Origin: Rikenellaceae bacterium | Lineage (GTDB): Bacteria > Bacteroidota > Bacteroidia > Bacteroidales > Rikenellaceae | Assembly: GCA_021203585.1 (NCBI GenBank) | Contig: JAJQAW010000028.1 | Coordinates: 1 to 5,036 of the forward strand | Direction of reading: 5' to 3' | DNA length: 5,036 nucleotides | Shown here: piece after piece, positions 1 through 5,036 of the stretch | Position numbering within the stretch: the first letter of the stretch is position 1 | How the letters are laid out: each line of letters begins with the position of its first letter | Program-made: the position numbers and the translations under genes | The notes under the pieces: generated by a model | Seen by the model: the letters and a program-made list of their open reading frames with translations, nothing else | The model's database searches: none | Told to the model about the DNA's origin: nothing

Positions 1-1463
1 CCCGAACCCATCCCGGAAGCCGAATTGTCCGTACGAAATCATTCGTTGAGTTTTGATTATGCCGGTCAATTTCTCGGTTACGACACCTTTGAGATTGAAT
101 CCGATGCGGAATGGAGGATCGAGGCCGTGGATGCGGAAAGCGAACAATGGATTGCATTCGACAAATTACAGGGGAAAAATTCGGACCGGGTGCGAGTGCG
201 GGTTCCCCCCCCCATTCCGGTACGCTGAGGAACGCCCGCTACCAGTTGATCGCCGGGCAGGAGATGATCCTGCTTACAATCCGCCAATATCCGGAAAAAA
301 ATCTATTGGATGCCATTCCGGATCCGGTATTCCGGCAGCACTGCCTCTCCAATTACGACCAGGATTGGGATGGAGACCTGTCCTGGGAAGAAGTCCGCGC
401 GGTCATCCACATGCTTCTTGTCCAGCCGATCACGGATCTGCAGGGAATTGAACTGTTTTCCGCCCTGCAGCGGCTCTCTTATTCTAATCAGACCGCAGCC
501 GCGCTGGATCTTTCCAAAAATACCGCGCTGGAAGAGTTGAGCGGGGAGAAAAATTTCCTCCCGGTTCTGGATGTTTCCCAAAACAGCCGATTAAAGCAAT
601 TGCATTGGACCCATGGACAATTAAAATCCTTACAACTGAATAACCCTGCTTTAACGATGCTCACCTGTTACAGGAACGAGTTATCGGAGCTCGATTGTTC
701 GGCATGTCCCACATTGGCTTATATCGATTGCAGCGCCAACGAATTGTCGAAACTTTCTCCTGCACGCGCACTTACCTACTTAGATTGCAGTTATAACCAT
801 TTGTCAGAAATCGATGTCTCCGTTTGTTCCGATCTGGTATCCTTCTATTGCCACAACAATTCGCTGGCGGAACTGGATATCAAACGCAACGGGAAACTGG
901 AGACACTATTCTGTTTTGACAATGAACTGACGGAATTGGATTTGTCTGCGAATGCAACGCTGATCCATTTATCCTGCTCGAAAAATCAATTGGCTGTATT
1001 GGATCCTTCACCCTGCCCGAGGCTGGAAGACCTGATTTGTACGGATAACCCATTAACCGAATTGGATGTGGCTTCCAATCCGAAATTGAGTCGACTGTAT
1101 TGTTCTAATAATTCCCTGACCGCCCTGAATCTGGGCACAGGTACGGAATTATTTTTACTGGACTGCGGCCATAACCGGTTGACCGACCTGAATCTTCGTG
1201 AAAAACCCGCTCTGCAGACAGTAGCTTGCGGAAACAATTTACTGAGTAGGTTGGATATCGGCAACAATTCCGATTTGGCGCGGTTGAATTGTCAAGAAAA
1301 CCGGCTTGCGGAATTGGATATTGCCTCCAATCGGAAACTTTCCTCTCTGTATTGCCAGGGCAATCCGAACTTAACAACCATTTATGTCCGGACGGATTTC
1401 ACTCCCGGCTCTGATTTTTACATAGATTCTTGGACCCGGTACCGGGAAAAAACGGAAGATTGA
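1..1463 (+). CDS. BACON / EF-hand / leucine-rich-repeat surface protein, 5'-partial, frame broken at a C9 tract
   Basis: This is probably an exported cell-surface protein for binding proteins or glycans; the N-terminus and any signal peptide lie left of the window. Bases 1-213 read in frame 1 and bases 213-1463 in frame 3. The two halves join into one BACON-like domain (about 49-285): a beta-strand with SDAEW, then a W-I pair, a Gly turn, RVRVRV, and after the C tract an Arg-containing strand ending LLTIRQ. A spacer with DPVFRQHC leads to an EF-hand loop at 357-392, then 14-15 leucine-rich repeats at 465-1388, then a short polar C-terminus ending at TGA 1461-1463. As written, frame 1 stops at 226-228. 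One more C, or two fewer, would restore the frame. If the break is real, only a later start such as ATG 264 could give the repeat part, without export. Domain reading is sure; intactness is not. A pseudogene is the alternative. Confidence 0.85.
205..213 (+). repeat. C9 homopolymer at the frame break
   Basis: Nine consecutive C residues lie exactly where the BACON-like domain changes from frame 1 to frame 3. Codons CCC-CCC-CCC are followed by ATT in frame 1 and soon a TGA. Reading CAT at 213 instead continues the domain without loss. C10 or C7 would be in frame and C9 is out of frame. Tracts of this length are prone to slipped-strand changes and also to sequencing miscalls; the sequence alone cannot separate the two. 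Confidence 0.9.
357..392 (+). other. EF-hand-type calcium-binding loop within the LRR protein
   Basis: The twelve codons read D-Q-D-W-D-G-D-L-S-W-E-E. Asp sits at loop positions 1, 3 and 5, Gly at 6, a hydrophobic Leu at 8, Ser at 9 and Glu at 12, which is the full canonical EF-hand pattern. It lies just after DPVFRQHCLSNY, between the BACON-like domain and the repeats. A single loop of this kind is often found before leucine-rich repeats in Bacteroidales surface proteins. Calcium binding is inferred from the residues. Confidence 0.8.
465..1388 (+). repeat. Array of about 14 Cys-type leucine-rich repeats, 21 residues (63 bp) each
   Basis: The translated units follow L-x-x-L-x-C-x-x-N-x-L-x-x-L-D-L-x-x-N-x-x, the bacterial IRREKO-type (nested) LRR consensus. 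Fourteen units start at the L of LQRL (465); a fifteenth, LSSLYCQGNPNLTTIYV, is an incomplete cap. Units 1-2 lack the Cys, unit 3 is 20 residues and unit 5 is 19; the others are 21. The Cys at position 6 is present in units 4-15 without exception, and it is expected to form a ladder in the folded solenoid. Units 10 and 14 are near copies (ELDVASNPKLSRLYC and ELDIASNRKLSSLYC), which suggests block duplication. Confidence 0.9.
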
Positions 1464-1480
1464 CCTGCTGTATAAAGGTA

Positions 1481-1879
1481 GTGAATAAAAAATCTTACTC
1501 TTCGGCGCCTTGTCGACCCTGCTCGGGAGCGCTGGTGAGAAAAAGAAATGTTCGTTTTTCGATATATTTACGGTTTACTGGAGTCCCACCCGGGCGGCCG
1601 GTAGCGGGAGAGAATTTTTTCATCATCACATCCTCGGCTTCCCGGACTCTGACCGGGGAGTTGCCCAGGATCGGATTTCTCTACCCCACATAGGGTCTCA
1701 TGCAGCAGTTTATCTCCATCTTGCTCCCAATCCGGGCGCTGGTCGGGAGGGCATGGTCCGAAATCACGGATTCCGGATGAACCGGTATCTACGTGCAGCT
1801 CGGATTCGATAGGAACGATCCTTCCCGGTCGATCCGGCACCTCCGGAAAAAAGATTATTCCCAATTTGAAAATAAATGA
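1481..1879 (+). pseudogene. Possible decayed gene for a small exported protein
   Basis: I recognise no family here, and the 516-base gap between genes holds no convincing intact ORF. In the frame of 1489-1812 the translation starts KKILLFGALSTLLGSAG, which reads like a signal peptide, and continues through FFDIFTVYWSP to a stop at 1810-1812. It has no start codon: TAA sits at 1486-1488. One extra A in the A6 run at 1487-1492 would put GTG 1481 in frame, giving V/M-N-K-K-I-L-L. Near the end a different frame reads TGIYVQLGFDRND and ends FENK-stop at 1877-1879, as if the C-terminus had shifted frame. This would fit a relic with at least two frame breaks. A chance reading of non-coding DNA is a real alternative. 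Confidence 0.3.
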
Positions 1880-1895
1880 AGGCTGCTGCTGATAT

Positions 1896-1946
1896 CTTAC
1901 GCTTTGAGCGTGAGTTGGTCTGATTTTTGCGCCTATTAGAGCGTAA
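1896..1946 (+). promoter_or_regulatory. Leader-like region with two mutually exclusive hairpins
   Basis: CTTACGCT (1896-1903) can pair with AGCGTGAG (1907-1914) across a three-base TTG loop, giving eight pairs including one G-T. Part of the same arm, TTACGCT (1897-1903), is also perfectly complementary to AGCGTAA (1940-1946). Only one pairing can exist at a time. The element lies 34-84 bases upstream of ATG 1980. A T5 run (1924-1928) falls nine bases after the first hairpin, too far for a standard terminator. An attenuator-like switch or a repeated protein-binding site (GAGCGT twice) are both possible; neither is proven. Confidence 0.3.
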
Positions 1947-1979
1947 TTTTAATTAATAATCTATCTAATATCACGTATT

Positions 1980-2267
1980 ATGTTTGGTAAAATGATGAAA
2001 AAAGAGAAGGAGTTCAAGCACATGCTCGAAAAGAAAACCGATAAAATCCCGGCAAAAGCCTTTTTGTGCGCGGTCGGTGTGTGTGCAGCGACAGCGGTGA
2101 CCATGAAATGCATGCACCGGAAAAATGCCGGTATGATGGTCGGACACTTCATCGCTCCGATTATGTTGTTAGGTTTGCTCCACAAAGTGGAAAAACAGGA
2201 AAGAATGATGAAACTGCATAAATTTCACAAGCGTCCGAAGCGCCAATCGGACTGCGGCTGCAGATAA
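1980..2267 (+). CDS. Small basic two-helix membrane protein, function unknown
   Basis: I do not recognise this 95-residue protein. It has a charged Lys-rich N-terminus (1-26), a first hydrophobic segment at about 27-42 containing Cys30 and Cys35, a short HRKN linker, a second hydrophobic segment at about 50-67, and a basic His/Lys/Arg tail ending DCGCR. Both ends are positive, so a helical hairpin with both ends in the cytoplasm is likely. It is rich in Met and has five Cys, two of them in the last four residues. A metal or redox role is only a guess. It ends against a strong terminator and is convergent with the glycosidase gene, so it is probably transcribed alone. The start is uncertain: ATG 1980 gives the longest form, and ATG 2022 has an AAGGAG nine bases upstream. 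Confidence 0.7.
   Translation: MFGKMMKKEKEFKHMLEKKTDKIPAKAFLCAVGVCAATAVTMKCMHRKNAGMMVGHFIAPIMLLGLLHKVEKQERMMKLHKFHKRPKRQSDCGCR
2007..2012 (+). promoter_or_regulatory. AAGGAG, possible Shine-Dalgarno for an internal start at ATG 2022
   Basis: AAGGAG lies nine bases before ATG 2022, which would give an 81-residue form of the small membrane protein that keeps both helices. A perfect TAnnTTTG match (TATGTTTG, 1979-1986) overlaps ATG 1980. If that were the promoter, transcription would start beyond 1980 and the 2022 start would be favoured. Bacteroidota rarely rely on Shine-Dalgarno pairing and no -33 element is visible, so both sites may be chance within coding sequence. Confidence 0.25.
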
Positions 2268-2271
2268 TCCG

Positions 2272-2308
2272 AAAAAAATCCGCATTCCCTGGGAATGCGG
2301 ATTTTTTT
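2272..2308. terminator. Bidirectional intrinsic terminator between convergent genes
   Basis: TCCGCATTCC (2279-2288) pairs with GGAATGCGGA (2292-2301) around a CTG loop. The flanking A tract (2272-2278) pairs with the T tract (2302-2308), so the stem reaches 17 pairs. Read on either strand, a GC-rich stem is followed by a U run. It lies 4 bases past the stop of the small membrane protein and 19 bases past the stop of the minus-strand glycosidase gene, so one hairpin serves both. Confidence 0.93.
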
Positions 2309-2327
2309 TGCCCGTTGGGCAGCAGAC

Positions 2328-3443
2328 TTATTCCTCCGGCAACGGAGGATATTCCATCGAACTTTTACCCAAATCGCGCGAAGTGGCTACCGCGATTCCC
2401 CGCCGGTCGTGTGAGTCGACGGAGCAATAAAAATGATACACCACACCCTCGTGTTTGATCACATAGGATTTATGCGCGAATTTGGCGTCATACGGCTCAC
2501 TCGGTTTCACCAGATCTTCCCCGGTCCAATCGGTCCAGTGGACCAGATCGTAGGAACAGGCGAAGCTGTTCCAGGCGGAAATACCCGGACGATCCTCCCA
2601 AAACGCGCCAAAATAAAACATCACCCAGACATCCCCGATGCGCTGCAGGTAAGCGTCACCGGTAATACCCACCGGACCGTGGCTCAGCAGCGGTTCGGTT
2701 CCCCAGCGTTTCCAGTTGATCATATCCTCCGACACGGCCAGACCGATCCGTTCGGCGCCGCGTATTTTGGAGATCGAATCTCCTTTGGCGTTGTAGTACA
2801 TCAAGAACGGGTATCCGGTCAATCGTTCCGGATCGCGTGTGACGGCATTTTTATACATCGTGATGTTGTCCCACCAACTGGCATCCTCGTCCGTAGACAT
2901 CAGTACCGGCCGCTCCAGGCGCTGCCATTCATGCGGTTGGGTAGGGTCTCCTTCGGTGTAGGCCATACCGATCGACAGCAACCCCGCTTCGTATCCGGTG
3001 AACGAACCGCCGAAATAGGACATCCAGTATTTGCCGTCGTAAGCCTCCAGAGCGTATTCGCCTCCCCAATCGGTATCCGGCAAGGCCAGATAGCCGCCCT
3101 TCTGATTGGAATCCCAATCTTCATCACCCGTAAAGGGAAGGACCAGCCCGGTGGTCGTCCAGTCGAGTAGATTATCGCTCTGGGCCATCCACGTTTCGTA
3201 TCCTCGTCCGTCGAAGACGAAGTAATACATATACCATTGGCCGTCCCGACGGAAGATGGTCGGGCAGTCGGTCATTTTACCGGCGTCGGTTCCGGTCAGG
3301 ACCAGTCCGTATTTATACGGGGTTTTAATCTCTTCGTAAATCTGTTCCATCACCTCTTGCGGCACCGCTTCGGGTTTGAGTTGCGGAGTCCGGGTGCAGG
3401 CACCGAAGGCCAGTAACAGCGAGCAGAATACTATGTTTTTCAT
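2328..3443 (-). CDS. Lipoprotein glycoside hydrolase-like five-bladed beta-propeller (GH43/GH130-like)
   Basis: This 371-residue protein is probably exported, lipid-anchored and active on glycans; the substrate is not readable. The start at 3443 gives MKNIVF and a hydrophobic stretch ending LAFGAC, a lipobox-like site with Cys16; the earlier in-frame Met (3479) would add 12 residues before the signal peptide. The mature part repeats the propeller signature of the GH32/43/62/117/130 superfamily: an Asp-bearing TDCPTIF (58-64), then WYMYYF, and recurring S-x-D-x-x-x-W blade motifs near 89-95, 238-244 and 297-303, with ITGDAYLQ (260-267) and FAHKSYV (322-328) between strands. D59 is a candidate active-site Asp by position, and D263 and E231 are other acidic candidates; none can be assigned from sequence alone. 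Length fits a single-domain enzyme. No SusC/SusD genes flank it, so it is either an orphan or outside a polysaccharide locus. It ends against the shared terminator. Confidence 0.85.
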   Translation of the reverse strand: MKNIVFCSLLLAFGACTRTPQLKPEAVPQEVMEQIYEEIKTPYKYGLVLTGTDAGKMTDCPTIFRRDGQWYMYYFVFDGRGYETWMAQSDNLLDWTTTGLVLPFTGDEDWDSNQKGGYLALPDTDWGGEYALEAYDGKYWMSYFGGSFTGYEAGLLSIGMAYTEGDPTQPHEWQRLERPVLMSTDEDASWWDNITMYKNAVTRDPERLTGYPFLMYYNAKGDSISKIRGAERIGLAVSEDMINWKRWGTEPLLSHGPVGITGDAYLQRIGDVWVMFYFGAFWEDRPGISAWNSFACSYDLVHWTDWTGEDLVKPSEPYDAKFAHKSYVIKHEGVVYHFYCSVDSHDRRGIAVATSRDLGKSSMEYPPLPEE

Positions 3444-3485
3444 ACCAAGAATATTCGGTTTGATTTGATTTGGCCGCAAGTTACC

Positions 3486-3503
3486 GAAACTTTTGAAAAT
3501 TTC
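3486..3503. promoter_or_regulatory. Palindrome upstream of the glycosidase gene, possible operator
   Basis: The 18-base stretch GAAACTTTTGAAAATTTC is symmetric at seven of nine base pairs. It lies 43-60 bases before the ATG at 3443. A weak -7-like TAACTTGC on the minus strand (3483-3476) sits just downstream, so the palindrome would cover the space between -33 and -7. A regulator site is plausible, but an A/T-rich palindrome of this size can arise by chance. Confidence 0.3.
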
Positions 3504-3602
3504 CGAATGGTTACGAATTCTACCCTCCCCGGATCGGAAAACAAAATTTCCTGGTGGAAGGATCCGAACCGGTTGTAGCGGTAAACCGGTGCGTGAATTG
3601 GT

Positions 3603-4016
3603 TTATTTCCGGCCAAACCACTGGGCCGTCCGATCGAACCAGGATTGAGGAATGAGCCACAAAGCCGCTGCCGCTCCAGCCACATTGGCCGCTTCATCCC
3701 AGATCTCGCACCTCTGTCCGAAATAACTTCCCTGCAACCATTCAATGACGCCTCCGTAGGCAGCGGCGAAAATCAACAGCATCCACCGGCGGGAAGGTCG
3801 GTAGCTCTGTCTGTAAGGTGCGGCCAGCCGTACGGCTGAAATCAGGGCGAAATAGAAACTAAAATGAATCCCTTTATCGATCCCCGGGATTTGCAAAAAC
3901 CACGACCGGGTAGAAGGCAAATTATCCGGAGGCAAGAGTGACAATATGGTTACAAGTATCAGTATGACAGTCGGAATCGACAGTATCCATGCGTTTTTTT
4001 GTCCTGTTTTTCGTAT
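3603..4016 (-). CDS. VanZ-family integral membrane protein, non-standard start
   Basis: VanZ-like proteins are small four-helix membrane proteins; one family member gives low-level teicoplanin resistance, but the role of most is unknown. The family pattern is clear, numbering from 4016: D47-K48-x-x-H51-F52 before helix 2, then Y-G-G-V-I-E92-W-L-Q95, R102, and D107-x-x-x-N111-x-x-G114 before the last helix. The only ATG/GTG/TTG in frame is TTG 3944, but the frame stays open upstream and encodes a good first helix (about residues 10-28). Without it the protein would lack helix 1. Reading from ATA at 4016 gives 137 residues starting I/M-R-K-T-G-Q-K-N, a typical membrane-protein start. CTG 3983 is another candidate, and a one-base error near ATG 3990 would also supply a start. 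The family call is firm and the 5' end is not. The gene is divergent from hemW. Confidence 0.8.
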   Translation of the reverse strand: MRKTGQKNAWILSIPTVILILVTILSLLPPDNLPSTRSWFLQIPGIDKGIHFSFYFALISAVRLAAPYRQSYRPSRRWMLLIFAAAYGGVIEWLQGSYFGQRCEIWDEAANVAGAAAALWLIPQSWFDRTAQWFGRK

Positions 4017-4021
4017 CTTTG
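4014..4021 (+). promoter_or_regulatory. Bacteroidota -7 element for hemW
   Basis: TATCTTTG is an exact TAnnTTTG match on the plus strand. It would place a transcript start near 4028 and a leader of about 44 bases before TTG 4072. No TTTG is seen at the expected -33 distance; the nearest TTTG, ending at 4001, is only 12 bases away. It overlaps the proposed VanZ start codon on the other strand. Confidence 0.55.
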
Positions 4022-4050
4022 CGGGGTTATTCTGTGCAGGGTGCAGGCGA

Positions 4051-4058
4051 CAAAGATA
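4051..4058 (-). promoter_or_regulatory. Bacteroidota -7 element for the VanZ-like gene
   Basis: CAAAGATA on the plus strand is TATCTTTG on the minus strand, again an exact TAnnTTTG. The transcript would start near 4044, about 28 bases before the proposed ATA start at 4016. No clear -33 TTTG is visible. With the plus-strand element it forms an inverted repeat with 29 bases between the two copies, so the two promoters face and overlap each other. Confidence 0.5.
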
Positions 4059-4071
4059 AATAAAAAGCTCG

Positions 4072-5036
4072 TTGGCAGGTATTTATATACATATTCCGTT
4101 CTGCCGGCAAAAATGCCGTTATTGCGATTTTTATTCGGTGGCTTCGGATGGTTGGTTAGACCCGGTTCGAGAGGGATTGCACCGGGAACTGATCGTCCGC
4201 TGCGATGAAATCCGGGAGCCGGTGCAGACCGTTTACCTGGGGGGAGGGACTCCCACCCTGTATTCCCCGGAGCAATTGCAGGAATTGATCCGAACGGTCC
4301 GGGCTTATTATCCGGCAAACCGGCTGCAGGAAATTACGGTGGAAGCCAATCCGGATGATCTGACGGAGGAATACCTGATCCGGTTGCAGGATACGGAAAT
4401 TAACCGGCTCAGTATCGGAGTACAGTCCTTTGAGAATGAACATTTGACATTGTTCCGCCGGCGGCATACGGGACTCGAGGCCTTGGAAGCGATTGAACGG
4501 GCCCGCAAACGGGGATTCGAAAACCTATCCGTGGACCTGATCTACGGAGTACCGGGCATGACCGAGGAGCAATGGAAGAACAATTTGAACCGGATCGGCG
4601 AACTCCGTATACCGCATTTATCCGCTTACCATTTGACCGTGGAGCCCCGGACGGTATTTGGGAAATGGGCCGAAAAGGGAATCTTGCAAGCGGTAGCGGA
4701 GCAGACCAGCGAGTCTCATTACCGGATCCTGGAGCATTGGGCGGAGCGGACCGGATTCGATCATTACGAAGTATCGAATTTAGCGCTTCCCGGCTACCGG
4801 GCCCGGCACAACAGCGGTTATTGGAACGGCACTCCTTACCTCGGAATCGGTCCGGGCGCCCATTCCTATGACGGACGCGTGCGTCGGTGGAACCGGGCAG
4901 ATATCCGCACCTACCTGGAACGGATGGATGCCGGGGATTACTTCGACTCGGAACTGCTGTCGGAAAAAGACCGGTTCAACGAGTACCTGATGACCCGGCT
5001 TCGAACGGCTGAAGGCATATCCCGGGAGTTTATCGG
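4072..5036 (+). CDS. hemW: HemW, radical SAM heme chaperone (formerly called oxygen-independent coproporphyrinogen III oxidase-like), 3'-partial
   Basis: HemW carries heme to respiratory enzymes in the cytoplasm; it holds a 4Fe-4S cluster and SAM but is not the coproporphyrinogen oxidase HemN. The start is TTG 4072: it gives L/M-A-G-I-Y-I-H-I-P-F, the usual HemW opening, and no other start fits, as TAA lies at 4057-4059. The cluster motif is C11-x3-C15-x2-C18-D-F20; Phe where HemN has a fourth Cys marks HemW. Then come GGGTP (57-61), the SAM-site glycine motif, VEANP (90-94), RLSIGVQSF (112-120), VDLIYGVPG (154-162), and H246-N-S-G-Y-W251, the HNxxYW motif linked to heme binding. About 321 residues are present of a usual 375-380, so the C-terminal end is off the window. 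The reading frame is intact throughout. Neighbour: the divergent VanZ-like gene with a shared promoter region. Confidence 0.95.
   Translation, partial: MAGIYIHIPFCRQKCRYCDFYSVASDGWLDPVREGLHRELIVRCDEIREPVQTVYLGGGTPTLYSPEQLQELIRTVRAYYPANRLQEITVEANPDDLTEEYLIRLQDTEINRLSIGVQSFENEHLTLFRRRHTGLEALEAIERARKRGFENLSVDLIYGVPGMTEEQWKNNLNRIGELRIPHLSAYHLTVEPRTVFGKWAEKGILQAVAEQTSESHYRILEHWAERTGFDHYEVSNLALPGYRARHNSGYWNGTPYLGIGPGAHSYDGRVRRWNRADIRTYLERMDAGDYFDSELLSEKDRFNEYLMTRLRTAEGISREFI

Noticed and set aside
205..213. Programmed ribosomal -1 frameshift at the C tract
   Set aside because: There is no clear downstream stimulatory stem, and bacterial slippery sites are mostly A- or U-rich; a tract-length change is simpler.
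1568..1864. 98-codon open frame on the minus strand in the gene-poor gap
   Set aside because: It has no recognisable motif or signal peptide, and its composition (Pro, Gly, Asp and Arg rich) looks like chance reading of GC-rich DNA.
2433..3170. Long 245-codon open frame on the plus strand opposite the glycosidase gene
   Set aside because: It is the antisense shadow of a clearly conserved enzyme, with no domain-like pattern of its own.
3459..3473. Short tandem ATTTG repeats in the glycosidase leader
   Set aside because: Three five-base units are too few to suggest more than chance.
3531..3565. Nested inverted repeats (GGATC/GATCC around GGAAA/TTTCC) after the VanZ-like gene
   Set aside because: The arms are short with an unpaired nine-base bulge, and no U run follows on the minus strand, so I did not call a terminator.
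3567..3590. Two AACCGGT copies near the VanZ stop
   Set aside because: Short palindromic words of this kind are common and nothing else marks them as a binding site.
4572..4871. 99-codon plus-strand frame inside the right-hand gene
   Set aside because: It is an out-of-frame shadow of hemW, whose own frame is unbroken and full of family motifs.
1..5036. CRISPR array, tRNA/rRNA, insertion sequence or defence genes
   Set aside because: No spaced direct repeats, cloverleaf-like segment, transposase motif or terminal inverted repeats were found; the only regular repeat is the protein-coding LRR array.

Overview
The window looks like a piece of a Bacteroidales (Bacteroidota) chromosome of moderate GC content. 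Four things point there: a BACON-like domain joined to Cys-type leucine-rich repeats, a lipoprotein glycosidase-like beta-propeller of a type common in gut Bacteroidales, exact matches to the Bacteroidota -7 promoter element TAnnTTTG, and a general lack of Shine-Dalgarno sequences. The genus cannot be fixed from the sequence alone.

Layout, left to right. (1) Bases 1-1463 (+) are the 3' part of a large surface or secreted protein: a BACON-like domain, one EF-hand-type calcium loop, then about 14 Cys-type leucine-rich repeats of 21 residues. A run of nine C at 205-213 breaks the frame inside the BACON domain, so as written the protein is split. (2) Bases 1464-1979 hold no convincing intact gene. 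There is a possible decayed secreted-protein gene (about 1481-1879) and then a leader-like stretch in which one arm can pair with either of two partners. (3) Bases 1980-2267 (+) encode a small basic protein with two membrane segments and unknown function. (4) A strong hairpin at 2272-2308 with A and T tracts on its two sides serves as a terminator for this gene and for the convergent gene on the other strand. (5) Bases 2328-3443 (-) encode a lipoprotein of the GH43/GH130-like five-bladed propeller type. (6) Bases 3603 to about 4016 (-) encode a VanZ-family membrane protein whose first helix lies upstream of any ordinary start codon. (7) Bases 4072-5036 (+) encode most of HemW, a radical SAM heme chaperone, starting at TTG and running off the right edge.

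The genes do not form one pathway. The VanZ-like gene and hemW are divergent. Their -7 elements face each other as an inverted repeat only 29 bases apart, and the likely VanZ initiation region lies on top of the hemW promoter. I see no CRISPR array, RNA gene, insertion sequence or defence system. The strongest candidates for something unusual are the C9 tract in the surface protein, the interlocked VanZ/hemW promoters with a non-standard start, and the alternative-pairing leader before the small membrane protein.
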